The notes under the pieces were generated by a model that saw only the letters and a list, made by a program, of their open reading frames with translations, ran no database searches and was not told where the DNA came from. Source: Streptomyces maremycinicus (GTDB lineage: Bacteria; Actinomycetota; Actinomycetes; Streptomycetales; Streptomycetaceae). From it: a DNA stretch of 64,000 nt. Shown here piece by piece: positions 23,573-31,671 of the stretch. Both the position numbers and the translations under genes were made by a program. How positions within the stretch are numbered: the first letter of the stretch is position 1; each line of letters starts with the position of its first letter. The stretch lies in NCBI RefSeq assembly GCF_001184025.1, contig NZ_BBYG01000013.1, forward strand, positions 248,001 to 312,000. Direction: 5' to 3'.

Positions 23573-24604
23573 ATGGGCTGGTGGCAGGTGAACGCGGACA
23601 CCCTGGCGCGCAGCCGCTTCGTGCTCTCGCCGCTCGCCGAGACCTTCGCGAGCCTGAAGCTGCTGCACGCGGGCGTGGGCGCGCATCCCGGCGAGCACGA
23701 CTGGCTGCGCGACCGGCTCCCGGGCTACCGCGCCGCACTGGCGGCCGACCCGGTGACCGCGCTGCTGGTGCGGGCCGGGCTGGGGCGGAGCTGGGTGGCC
23801 GACTTCCTCACGCCCACGCCGAGGGACGGCGAGAGCTTCGAGGAGGGCGTGGCCCGGGTGCGGTCGGCCGACCCGGCGGCGGCCCGCGCCCATCTGCGGA
23901 TGTCCCTGGCCGGCCCGCTCCCCGCCGCCCTGGACAGGGACGATCTGCCGGAGCGGGCGGCCGGGCTGCTGGAGTACGTGTGGGAGGCGGGCGTACGGCC
24001 GTACTGGGAGCGGCGGCGGCGCGTGCTGGAGGCCGATGTCGTCGCGCGGACCGCGCAGGTCAGCCGGGGAGGCTGGGCCGCCGTGCTGGACTCGCTGCGG
24101 CCGGGGACGCGGTGGCTCGGCGAGAGCCGGTTCCAGGTCAATCTGCACGAGTATCCGCCCCGCGAGATCTCGGGCGCCGAGCTGGTGTTCGTGCCGGTCA
24201 CCCCGAAGACGGGGTGGGTGTCGTGGGACGAGCGGGAGCGGTACGCCGTCGTCTATCCCTGCACGGGGGCGCTCACCGAGGATCACCGGGCCCGTGCCGT
24301 GCCGGCCGCGCTGGGGGCCCTGCTGGGGACCGGCCGGGCCGCGGTGCTCGTCCTGCTCGCCGGCCCCCTGAGCACCACCCAGCTGGTCGCCCTGACCGGC
24401 CAGGGCCTCGGCTCGGTCGGCCGCCATCTGCGGGTGCTGCTGGACGCGGGGCTGGTGGAGCGGCGGCGCGCCGGGCGGTCGGTGCTGTACTCGCGGACCG
24501 CGGCGGGCGAGGTCCTGGCCAGGGCAGCCGCCGGGCAGGGCCTGTCCGGCGGCACGGAAGCGGGGGACGGCCCCGGAAGGGGTCCGTTCACCGCCCGGGG
24601 CTAG
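23573..24604 (+). CDS. ArsR-like winged-helix regulator (DUF5937 type)
   Basis: The product has 343 residues. A long N-terminal domain begins NADTLARSRFVLSPLAETFASLKLL and is typical of the DUF5937-containing regulators. The C-terminal ArsR winged helix (about 250-325) reads GPLSTTQLVALTGQGLGSVGRHLRVLLDAGLVERRRAGRSVLYSRT. No metal-binding Cys motif is visible, so it probably senses an organic ligand. It diverges from the MFS exporter gene, which it is expected to repress through the palindrome at 23294-23313. ATG 23573 follows GGGGG. Confidence 0.87.
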   Translation: MGWWQVNADTLARSRFVLSPLAETFASLKLLHAGVGAHPGEHDWLRDRLPGYRAALAADPVTALLVRAGLGRSWVADFLTPTPRDGESFEEGVARVRSADPAAARAHLRMSLAGPLPAALDRDDLPERAAGLLEYVWEAGVRPYWERRRRVLEADVVARTAQVSRGGWAAVLDSLRPGTRWLGESRFQVNLHEYPPREISGAELVFVPVTPKTGWVSWDERERYAVVYPCTGALTEDHRARAVPAALGALLGTGRAAVLVLLAGPLSTTQLVALTGQGLGSVGRHLRVLLDAGLVERRRAGRSVLYSRTAAGEVLARAAAGQGLSGGTEAGDGPGRGPFTARG

Positions 24605-24607
24605 CAT
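24602..24607 (+). promoter_or_regulatory. -10 box TAGCAT for leaderless glutathione-peroxidase gene
   Basis: TAGCAT lies seven bases before ATG 24615. Its first three bases are the stop codon of the upstream ArsR-type gene, so the peroxidase can be transcribed independently despite the ten-base gap. Confidence 0.5.
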
Positions 24608-24614
24608 CCGGGGC

Positions 24615-25118
24615 ATGACTACTGATGCCGGTGCCTCTCCCCTCGACGTCTCGATCGATGCCCTCAAGGGCGGTTCCGCGGAGCTCTCGCAGTACGCGGG
24701 CAAGGCCGTGCTGGTGGTGAACGTGGCCTCCAAGTGCGGGCTGACCCCGCAGTACACGGGCTTGGAGAAGCTCCAGGAGCGGTACGCCGACCAGGGCTTC
24801 ACCGTGCTCGGCGTGCCCTGCAACCAGTTCCTCGGGCAGGAGCCCGGCACCGCCGAGGAGATCGCCGAGTTCTGCTCGGCCACCTACGGCGTGTCCTTCC
24901 CGCTGACCGAGAAGGTCGAGGTCAACGGCGCGGAGCGGCACCCGCTGTACGAGCGGCTCGTCGGGTTCGCGGACGCCGAGGGCCACGACGGCGACATCCG
25001 CTGGAACTTCGAGAAGTTCCTGATCGGGCGGGACGGGTCCGTCGTCGCCCGCTTCTCCCCGCAGACCGAGCCCGAGGCCGCCGAGGTCGTCGCGGCCATC
25101 GAGGGCCAGCTGGCCTGA
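24615..25118 (+). CDS. glutathione peroxidase family protein (thioredoxin/mycothiol-type peroxidase)
   Basis: The product has 167 residues, the usual length for non-selenium GPx. The catalytic triad is visible: C41 in NVASKCGLTPQY, Q75 in NQFLGQEPG, and W130 in IRWNFEKFLIG. C69 in GVPCNQF and C87 are additional cysteines. Actinobacteria lack glutathione, so the reductant is probably thioredoxin or mycothiol. It reduces hydrogen or lipid peroxides in the cytosol. It carries its own leaderless-type promoter. Confidence 0.95.
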   Translation: MTTDAGASPLDVSIDALKGGSAELSQYAGKAVLVVNVASKCGLTPQYTGLEKLQERYADQGFTVLGVPCNQFLGQEPGTAEEIAEFCSATYGVSFPLTEKVEVNGAERHPLYERLVGFADAEGHDGDIRWNFEKFLIGRDGSVVARFSPQTEPEAAEVVAAIEGQLA

Positions 25119-25149
25119 CCTCGCGCCGGCCGCCTCGCGGTCGGCTGCC

Positions 25150-25180
25150 TTGACCTTGCCCCTGGGGCAGGGCGGAGCCT
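25150..25180 (+). promoter_or_regulatory. MerR-type promoter/operator (TTGACC-N19-GAGCCT with TGCCCC-T-GGGGCA)
   Basis: A -35 element TTGACC and a -10-like GAGCCT are separated by 19 bases. Between them lies a near-perfect dyad CCTTGCCCC-T-GGGGCAGGG. The over-long spacer filled by a dyad is the signature of MerR-activated promoters. It sits 55 bases before the MerR gene, so autoregulation is likely. Confidence 0.75.
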
Positions 25181-25234
25181 CCTCGTCGCCGGGCGCGAAG
25201 GCCGTCCGGCGACGGAGGACGACGGGGGTGCGCG

Positions 25235-26110
25235 GTGGACACCGGGGATGACGGCACGCTGCTCACGATCGGCGCGTTCGCCGCACGGGCCCGGCTCTCG
25301 GCCAAGGCGCTGCGGCTGTACGACCGGCTCGGGCTGCTCGCCCCGGCGCACATCGACGAGGTCAGTGGTTACCGCTACTACCGGGCGGGCCAGGTGGAAC
25401 GGGCCCGGCTGGTGGCCATGCTGCGCCAGCTGGACATGCCGCTCGCGCGGATCGCCGAGGTGGTGGAGACCGCCGACGGGACCGCGTCCGCGGAGTTGCT
25501 CGCCGCCTACTGGGGCGATGTCGAGGCCCGCTTCGCGGCCCAGCGCACCCTCGCCGACTACCTCCGTGCACGGCTGTCGGGGAGGAGCTCCGAGATGTAC
25601 GAGAAGTTCGAGGTCCGGTTGGTCGAGGTGCCCGAGCAGGTGATCATCACCGAGACACGGCACACGCTCGCGGACGAGCTGCCCGTGTGGATCCCCGCCT
25701 CGCTGGGGCGGCTGGAGGAGGCGGCCGGGGAGTGCGGGGGGATCGTCGGGCCGCCGTACGTCGTCTACCACTCCGCGGTGTCCATGGAGAGCGACGGCCC
25801 GGTCGAGTCCTGTGTGCCGGTCGCCGACGAGGCCGGGGCCCGGGCCTGGGCGGCCGCCGCGCGGGGCCGGCAGTTCCGGGCGCGGGTGGAGCCTGCCCTG
25901 CGGTTGGCGTACACGAGGATCACCAAGGCGCAGGTGGCGCATCCGCAGATCATCGCCGCGTTCGAGGCGGTGGAGGCGTGGATGGAACGCGAGGGCTGGG
26001 ACTACGACGGGCCCTGCCGGGAGATCTACTTCGCCGACTGGGAGGCGGCGGGGGCCGAGGATCCGGTGTGTGACGTGGCGTTCCCGGTGAAGCGGGGCCG
26101 GCAGGCCTAG
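25235..26110 (+). CDS. MerR-family regulator with GyrI-like effector domain (BmrR type)
   Basis: The product has 291 residues. The MerR HTH is LTIGAFAARARLSAKALRLYDRLGLLAPAHID...GYRYYRAGQVERARLVAMLRQLDMPLARI. A coiled-coil dimerisation helix leads to a GyrI-like effector-binding domain (about 130-290) with LPVWIPASLGRL and GPPYVVYHSAV. BmrR-type proteins bind bulky hydrophobic or cationic drugs. The target is probably itself, through the dyad at 25150-25180. No transporter follows. GTG 25235 was chosen. Confidence 0.92.
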   Translation: MDTGDDGTLLTIGAFAARARLSAKALRLYDRLGLLAPAHIDEVSGYRYYRAGQVERARLVAMLRQLDMPLARIAEVVETADGTASAELLAAYWGDVEARFAAQRTLADYLRARLSGRSSEMYEKFEVRLVEVPEQVIITETRHTLADELPVWIPASLGRLEEAAGECGGIVGPPYVVYHSAVSMESDGPVESCVPVADEAGARAWAAAARGRQFRARVEPALRLAYTRITKAQVAHPQIIAAFEAVEAWMEREGWDYDGPCREIYFADWEAAGAEDPVCDVAFPVKRGRQA

Positions 26111-26173
26111 CGCGCCCCACGCGCCCCGCGCGTGCGGCCAGGGCGGTCGGCGGGCCCGCGCCGGGGATGCGCC

Positions 26174-26214
26174 GAGCCCCCTCGGCAAGGACGGCGAGCT
26201 GGTCGAGGGGGCTC
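26174..26214. terminator. bidirectional terminator between MerR and DUF397 genes
   Basis: GAGCCCCCTCG (26174-26184) pairs with CGAGGGGGCTC (26204-26214) over 11 bp with a 19-base loop, between two convergent genes. Confidence 0.8.
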
Positions 26215-26280
26215 TTGGGTCGTGCTGGTGAAGCTGGTGAAACCGGTCGTGCTGTGCGGCTGTCTCAGGGGGTCGTCCCC

Positions 26281-26472
26281 TCAGGCCTTGACCGATGCCA
26301 CGAAGGTGTTCCACGCGTCGGCGGGGAAGGCCAGGGTCGGGCCCTCGGTGACCTTGGAGTCACGGACGGCCATGGCCGCACGGAGGGGGGACTTGATCTC
26401 GACGCATGCGCCGTTGCCCTGGGAGTAGGAGGACTTGACCCACTCGTTCGCGGCGCCCTGCTGGATTGCCAT
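26281..26472 (-). CDS. DUF397 domain-containing small protein
   Basis: The product has 63 residues. WVKSSYSQGNGACVEIKS...AVRDSK is the DUF397 signature, and the end FPADAWNTFVASVKA is typical. These small proteins are almost always next to XRE regulators with a DUF5753 domain, as at the whiJ locus, and are thought to work with them in development or antibiotic control. The partner lies 211 bases upstream on the same strand. ATG 26472 has GGAG upstream. Confidence 0.93.
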   Translation of the reverse strand: MAIQQGAANEWVKSSYSQGNGACVEIKSPLRAAMAVRDSKVTEGPTLAFPADAWNTFVASVKA

Positions 26473-26683
26473 GTTCGCTCCGGTAGTCAGTTGCTGAGTT
26501 GCTGTCACCACGCCGTGCGCAGTTCTCCGTCTGCACGGCATGGTTTGCGCCACCGTTGTTGCTCGATGGCGTGATCGACGCTACTCGCCAACATCGTGAT
26601 ACGGAGCGACTATTCACCCGTCCGGATGGCATATTCCATAGGGACTTCCCTCCGGTCCGGCCGAAGGTGTACCTTGCGGCACT

Positions 26684-27553
26684 TCATGAAGCGACCTCTC
26701 GGGCGTAGTCCTTCGCCACCTTCGCGATGAACTCCCGTGTCTGGTCTGCGTTCAGGGCCTGAGCCCGCAGGTGCTCGTACATCACGCTGTACTTCTGCAC
26801 GTCCTGCGGCTTCTCCAGGTACAGGTCGCTGGTGACTCCCTCGATGTAGACCACGCTGGAGTCGGCGGCGTCCGGGAACTCGAGGATCGCGTACTGGCCG
26901 CTCACCCCCGGGTGCGCGCCCATGGTGAACGGGATCAACTGCACGGTCACGTGCGGCAGCTGGGACATCTCCAGCAGGTAGTCCAACTGCTCGATCATCA
27001 CCTGCCGGTTGCCGACCTGCCGGCGCAGCGCCGCCTCGTCGAGGACCGCCCACAGACGCAACGGGTTGTCGGCCGTGGAAATACGTTCCTGTCGGCGCAG
27101 GCGCACCTGGATCCGCTTCTCGATGTCCGCCGGCGGGGCCTCCGGCAGCGCGCCCGAGATCAGCGCCTCGGCGTACTGGCGGGTCTGGAGCAGCCCGGGC
27201 ACGACCTGCGGGTCGTACACGCGCAGGCTCGCCGCGTCCGTCTCGAGGCCGATGTAGACGCTGTACGGGACATCGCCGAAGGCGTGCCACCAGCCCTGCT
27301 GGCGGGAGTCCTTGGCCATCTCCATCAGCGAGTCGACCATCCGCTGGTCCTCGACCTCGTACACCCCGCACAGGTCCCGGACGTCACGCTGGCTGATACT
27401 GCGCCGGCCGTTCTCCAGCCGGCTGATCTTCGACTGGGACACCAGCAGGCGCTCGGCGACCTCTTCGGCCGTCATGCCCTTGAGCTCACGGAGCCGGCGC
27501 AGCTCCTGGCCCAGCCGGCGTCGCCTGACGGTGGGATTGACATTGGACGCCAC
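26684..27553 (-). CDS. XRE-family helix-turn-helix protein with DUF5753 (WhiJ-like)
   Basis: The product has 289 residues. The Xre HTH is near residues 12-70 (LGQELRRLRELKGMTAEEVAERLLVSQSKISRLENGRRSI). The DUF5753 ligand/partner domain follows, with VYIGLETDAASLRVYDPQVVPGLLQTRQYAEALI and RLWAVLDEAALRRQVG. GTG 27553 has GGAGG upstream and is preferred to the open extension. With the downstream DUF397 gene it forms the common Streptomyces toxin-antitoxin-like or developmental regulator pair. A dyad at 27600-27615 may be its own operator. Confidence 0.93.
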   Translation of the reverse strand: MASNVNPTVRRRRLGQELRRLRELKGMTAEEVAERLLVSQSKISRLENGRRSISQRDVRDLCGVYEVEDQRMVDSLMEMAKDSRQQGWWHAFGDVPYSVYIGLETDAASLRVYDPQVVPGLLQTRQYAEALISGALPEAPPADIEKRIQVRLRRQERISTADNPLRLWAVLDEAALRRQVGNRQVMIEQLDYLLEMSQLPHVTVQLIPFTMGAHPGVSGQYAILEFPDAADSSVVYIEGVTSDLYLEKPQDVQKYSVMYEHLRAQALNADQTREFIAKVAKDYAREVAS

Positions 27554-27599
27554 GGGACGTGCACCTCCGGCTGCGTGTCTCTCACTGACACTTTGCGTA

Positions 27600-27615
27600 T
27601 CTGCTGTTGAGCAGA
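27600..27615. promoter_or_regulatory. dyad TCTGCT-GTTG-AGCAGA upstream of the XRE gene
   Basis: Perfect 6-bp arms lie 47 bases before the GTG start in an AT-richer stretch where the promoter is expected. It is a candidate autoregulatory site. Confidence 0.45.
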
Positions 27616-27850
27616 CTGCCACCAAGGCGCTTTCTACCGCTGGAAAACGGTGGATATGCGGCGGGTACACGCCAGTTCGGGTCGGTCCCCGACATGCGTC
27701 CGCGCGGGGCGGCGGATCGATGCGTCCCACCACCCCGCGCGGCCGCTGCGGCTCCCGGACGGGTCCTGGGTCCCACGGGTACAACTGGCCCTGCGGTCTT
27801 GCCTCCTGCTGTTCGCCGCCCTGCCGGCGCGGTGTCGTGGGAACTGCGGC

Positions 27851-28606
27851 TCAGTGAGCCACGACACGCGCCATGGGACCGCGGTGCGGCTGCGCCGGAA
27901 CTCCACGGGCGGGTTCCGGAGCGGGCCTGGCACCGGGTCCGGCCTGCCGGCCGGGTGGTGCCTGGTTGCGGCGCGGCTGTGCCACCGCGCCGTTCTGGAC
28001 GTCCATCACGGCGTGCGCCACGAGGCCGCCCATCGGGTCGTGCCTGATCAGATCCCGCAGCCGGGAGCGGGACGAACGTCCCTCGTTGCCCGGGTACAGG
28101 TGCTTGCCGAGACCGACCGCGTGCGCCAGTGCGGCGAGCGCCGCGGTCCGCGGGTCCGGCGGTACGCCGGTGCGGATCGCGGAGTCCAGCCGGGCCTTGA
28201 TCTCCCGGCTGATGTCGGTGTCCGTCGCCTGGTAGCGAGTCGTCGGAAGCACTCCGCACATCTGTCCCGCCACGGCATGAACCATGCCGCACCGCTCCAG
28301 ATGCGAGAGGTAGGTCTGGCGTAGCCCGAGACGCGGCCCGCCGATCCAATGGACGGCCCGTACAGGAGCGCCACGCCTTCGCAGCAACTCCAACGCGCAG
28401 TCCAGCGTTGGGTCTCCAGTCGGCCGTGGGGACACCACGGCGATACGATCCCCGTCAGGGGCTATCCGTCCGGCCAGCGCCAGCTCCACTAGCTGTGCTC
28501 CGGCCAGACCGAGGTCGAGCGACTGCGGCTGTGCGGTGGTACCCGTGGTCGGGTCCAGCGCCAGCAACAAAAGCTCTTCCGGAATTGTTCTGCGGCTCCT
28601 GCCCAT
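27851..28606 (-). CDS. GOLPH3/VPS74 (GPP34) family protein
   Basis: The product has 251 residues. It begins RRTIPEELLLLALDPTTGTT and continues LGLAGAQLVELALAGRIAPDGDRIAVV, the GPP34 start. It ends the conserved fold near residue 200 with LIRHDPMGGLVAHAVMDV. Eukaryotic members bind phosphatidylinositol-4-phosphate on Golgi membranes. The role in Streptomyces is not known, but such genes are frequent there. About 45 residues of Pro/Arg-rich tail follow the domain. ATG 28606 has GGGGAGG. It is divergent from the carboxypeptidase gene. Confidence 0.9.
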   Translation of the reverse strand: MGRSRRTIPEELLLLALDPTTGTTAQPQSLDLGLAGAQLVELALAGRIAPDGDRIAVVSPRPTGDPTLDCALELLRRRGAPVRAVHWIGGPRLGLRQTYLSHLERCGMVHAVAGQMCGVLPTTRYQATDTDISREIKARLDSAIRTGVPPDPRTAALAALAHAVGLGKHLYPGNEGRSSRSRLRDLIRHDPMGGLVAHAVMDVQNGAVAQPRRNQAPPGRQAGPGARPAPEPARGVPAQPHRGPMARVVAH

Positions 28607-28844
28607 CCATGCCTCCCCGCGTGGATGAATGACAGGGTGACCCCTCTCACATTGGTCTGTCGAGGGTGCGTGACCTGTTTGTAGTGGAACCAGTAGGTAT
28701 GTCGTTCTCGTCTACCGCAGGAGCCAAGCCCTCTACACAGGACACTGGTACATGGTTCGGACACGCGGTGAGGCGTGTCCGGACGGGCGGTTCACGGTTC
28801 GGCACGAGCGCGCGGTGGGCGTGCGGCACATGGAGGAGGCATCG

Positions 28845-31502
28845 GTGGCGGGCGAGTCCCCCGACAGGTCGAAGCAGCGCGAGTCGTCGGCAGAACCGAC
28901 GTCGGGGAGCGCGAGCACGGTTCCCGAGGCGCGTGAGCCTCGCGATTCCCGCGACGTCCGCGATCCGCGGATGGCCGTGGCGCGGGAGGCCGAGCCGTCA
29001 GCGTCACGGGGCGGCGTGGACACGGCGACGCGGGTGTTCTCGGTACGGGACCTGAAGACCGCGGAGTCGGAACAGCCCGAGGACGCCGAGAAGCCCGAGG
29101 ACGCCGACGAGGGCGAGGAGCCCACGGCGACGGCGGACGGCGACGGGGCCACGGCGGGCGGGCCCTCCGAGGACGCTCCTGAGGCCGAGGACGCCGAGCC
29201 GGCCGGTACCGGGACGGACACCGCGAACGCCGAGGACGCCACGGACACCCAGGACACAACGGACACCGAGGGCGCCACGGAGTCCGCGGAGGCCGGGAAC
29301 AGCCGTCCGGCCGCCGGGAACGGCTCCACCGGCGCCGAGGCCGCCGAGGACGCCGAGGACGCCGAGAGCGGCTCCGGGGGCGCACAGAAGGGCTCCGAGG
29401 GCGCCGGGGCGGCCGGGAGCGGCTCCGGGACCGCCGGGGCCCCCGAGGGCAGCGACGAGCGCCTGCGCGAGGCCGTGGCCCAGTGGGTGGCCTCGGCCGA
29501 CGACAAGACCTCCGCGGACAAGACCTCCTCGGACGGGGACACTTCGGACGAGGACGCCCCGAAGGGGGACATCTCGGACGAGGGTGCCGCCGCCGACGCG
29601 GAGGAACGTTCCGCGAGCGACGCCGAGGAAGCCGGGACGGCCGACGAGCCCGCCGACCAGGCCCCCGACGAGCCTGCCGACGCCGAGCCGGAGACCGAGG
29701 CCGGATCCGCGCCCAGATCCGCCGCCAAGCCCGCCCCGAAGTGGGCGTCGGGCTCTTCGGACACCACGGACGCCTCGGACACCACGGACGCCTCGGGTTC
29801 CTCGGACTCCGACGAGGAAGCCGCCGAGGACGGCGAGGCCGGCCGGGCCCGGGCCGCCGCAGCGGACACCGACACCGACACCGACACCGGCAAGCCCGAC
29901 CACTCCCCCGTCGACCAGCCCACCGCCGTCTTCAAGGCCCCCCGGCCCAAGCCCGCCGTCGACCAGCCGACCACCATGCTGAAGCTGGGCGGCGCCACCA
30001 AGCCCGGGCCGGCCGCGGCCGGTCCGAAGGCCGACGACAAAGCCGACGAAAAGGCCGAAGACAAGGCCGCCGCCAAGGCCGCGCCGGAGGCTCCCGCCGA
30101 GCGGACCAGCAAGTTCGTCGCGCTCAAGCCGCTCGACGAGCCCCGCGCGCCGAAGCCCGCCGACGTCACCGCCTTCGTCCCGCAGGTCGGACCCGAGCGC
30201 ACCACCCAGCAGCCACTGCCGCCGAAGCCCCCGCTGGACCTGCTGGCCGAGCTGACGAACACCCCGCCGCCCCCGCCGACCCCGCTGCGCACCCTCGGGC
30301 GGCGGCTCAAGATCTGGACGCCGCTGGTCGTCCTGCTGCTGGTCGCGTTTGCGATCGCGCAGGCCGTACGACCGCTGCCGGCGACCGGTCTGACGCTCAC
30401 CGCGAAGGACTCGTACACCTTCGAGGGCGGTAAGACACAGCTGCCCTGGCCGGGTGAGGGGCAGGGCTGGATGGACGCCGACGGTGTCGGCACGATGGGC
30501 AGCTTCGGCAAGCAGACCCCCGTCGCCATCGGTTCGGTCGCCAAGACGATGACGGCGTACATCATCCTCAAGGACCACCCGATGAAGTCCGGGGAGGAAG
30601 GTCCGGAGATCGAGGTCGACGCGACGGCGGAGAAGGAGGGCGGCTACGACGTCTCCGGCGACGAGTCGACGCTCAACACCGTCAAGGCCGGCGACAGGCT
30701 CACCGAGAAGCAGGCCCTGTCGGCCGTCCTGATCCCCTCCGCCAACAACATCGCGCGGCTGCTCGCGCGCTGGGACGCGGGCACGGAGGCGGCGTTCGTG
30801 AAGAAGATGAACGCCACCGCCGAGGAACTGGGGATGACGAACACGACGTACACCGACCCCTCGGGCCTGAAGGAGACCACCGTCTCCACCGCCGAGGACC
30901 AGGTGAAGCTCGGCCGCGCGTTCGTGAAGGTCCCGGCGCTGGTGTCCATCTCCAGCGCGGCCAGCTGGACCGACCCGTCCGGCAAGTACTGGAACAACTA
31001 CAACGAGCTGCCGTACGACATCGGCGCGATCGGCATCAAGACCGGCAGCACCACGGCGGCCGGCGGCAACCTGCTCTTCGCCTCCCGCAAGGAGGTGAAC
31101 GGGCAGACGGTGACCCTCGTCGGCGCGGTCCTCGGCCAGCACAAGCCGAAGATCCTCGAAACGGTCAACGCGGTCAGCAAGACCGCGCTGCTCGCCGCCG
31201 AGGAGGCGGTCACCTCGGCGAAGATCCTGAAGAAGGGCGACGTCGTCGGCTACGTGGACGACAAGCTGGGCGGTCACACGCCCGTCGTCATCACCAAGGA
31301 CGTCTCCGCGGTCGGCTGGCCGGGCATGACGGTGAAGCTGTCGTTCACCGCCGGCGAGGTGCCGCACACGGCGAAGGCCGGCACCCAGGTGGGCACGCTC
31401 ACCGTCGGGGACGGCACCAGCGGCGCCGTGAAGGTGCCGGTCGCACTCCAGACGGACCTGGCCGAGCCGGGCTTCTCGGACAAGCTGACGCGCATCGGCT
31501 GA
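28845..31502 (+). CDS. D-alanyl-D-alanine carboxypeptidase (peptidase S11) with ~490-residue acidic cytoplasmic head
   Basis: The product has about 885 residues. Residues ~1-485 are disordered and Glu/Asp/Ala-rich. One membrane helix follows at ~490-511 (WTPLVVLLLVAFAIAQAV). The extracytoplasmic serine peptidase has all three penicillin-binding motifs: S564-V-A-K567, S632-A-N, and K732-T-G. It trims the terminal D-Ala of peptidoglycan stem peptides and should bind beta-lactams. S11 enzymes normally have a cleaved signal and no such head. GTG 28845 was chosen because GGAGGAGG lies seven bases upstream. An in-frame ATG at 28752 is possible but lacks a good site. A strong terminator follows. Confidence 0.93.
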   Translation: MAGESPDRSKQRESSAEPTSGSASTVPEAREPRDSRDVRDPRMAVAREAEPSASRGGVDTATRVFSVRDLKTAESEQPEDAEKPEDADEGEEPTATADGDGATAGGPSEDAPEAEDAEPAGTGTDTANAEDATDTQDTTDTEGATESAEAGNSRPAAGNGSTGAEAAEDAEDAESGSGGAQKGSEGAGAAGSGSGTAGAPEGSDERLREAVAQWVASADDKTSADKTSSDGDTSDEDAPKGDISDEGAAADAEERSASDAEEAGTADEPADQAPDEPADAEPETEAGSAPRSAAKPAPKWASGSSDTTDASDTTDASGSSDSDEEAAEDGEAGRARAAAADTDTDTDTGKPDHSPVDQPTAVFKAPRPKPAVDQPTTMLKLGGATKPGPAAAGPKADDKADEKAEDKAAAKAAPEAPAERTSKFVALKPLDEPRAPKPADVTAFVPQVGPERTTQQPLPPKPPLDLLAELTNTPPPPPTPLRTLGRRLKIWTPLVVLLLVAFAIAQAVRPLPATGLTLTAKDSYTFEGGKTQLPWPGEGQGWMDADGVGTMGSFGKQTPVAIGSVAKTMTAYIILKDHPMKSGEEGPEIEVDATAEKEGGYDVSGDESTLNTVKAGDRLTEKQALSAVLIPSANNIARLLARWDAGTEAAFVKKMNATAEELGMTNTTYTDPSGLKETTVSTAEDQVKLGRAFVKVPALVSISSAASWTDPSGKYWNNYNELPYDIGAIGIKTGSTTAAGGNLLFASRKEVNGQTVTLVGAVLGQHKPKILETVNAVSKTALLAAEEAVTSAKILKKGDVVGYVDDKLGGHTPVVITKDVSAVGWPGMTVKLSFTAGEVPHTAKAGTQVGTLTVGDGTSGAVKVPVALQTDLAEPGFSDKLTRIG

Positions 31503-31527
31503 CCCGCGGCCCCGCTCGTACGCCTAC

Positions 31528-31559
31528 GCACCCCGTCGGGCAGCCGCCCGGCGGGGTGC
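31528..31559 (+). terminator. strong hairpin terminator after the carboxypeptidase gene
   Basis: The 14-base arms GCACCCCGTCGGGC and GCCCGGCGGGGTGC pair with one G-T and loop AGCC, 26 bases after the stop codon. Confidence 0.85.
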
Positions 31560-31671
31560 GTGCTAGCGTCACGAAACGGGACAGGTCGCCGGTCGCAAGG
31601 ACGCAGCCGTGAAGCGGACGCGAACGGCATGCGGCCGAGAGCAGAAGACGGGACACGGGGAGTGCCTTCAG

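Noticed and set aside
27582..28349. Minus-strand frame overlapping the XRE-GPP34 interval
   Set aside because: It is a frame shadow of the GPP34 gene running into the XRE promoter region, with no domain.
28733..31367. Two very long minus-strand frames opposite the carboxypeptidase
   Set aside because: They mirror the acidic Ala/Glu/Asp head in GC-rich DNA and contain only Ser/Arg/Gly-rich sequence with no domain. The plus-strand enzyme motifs are decisive.
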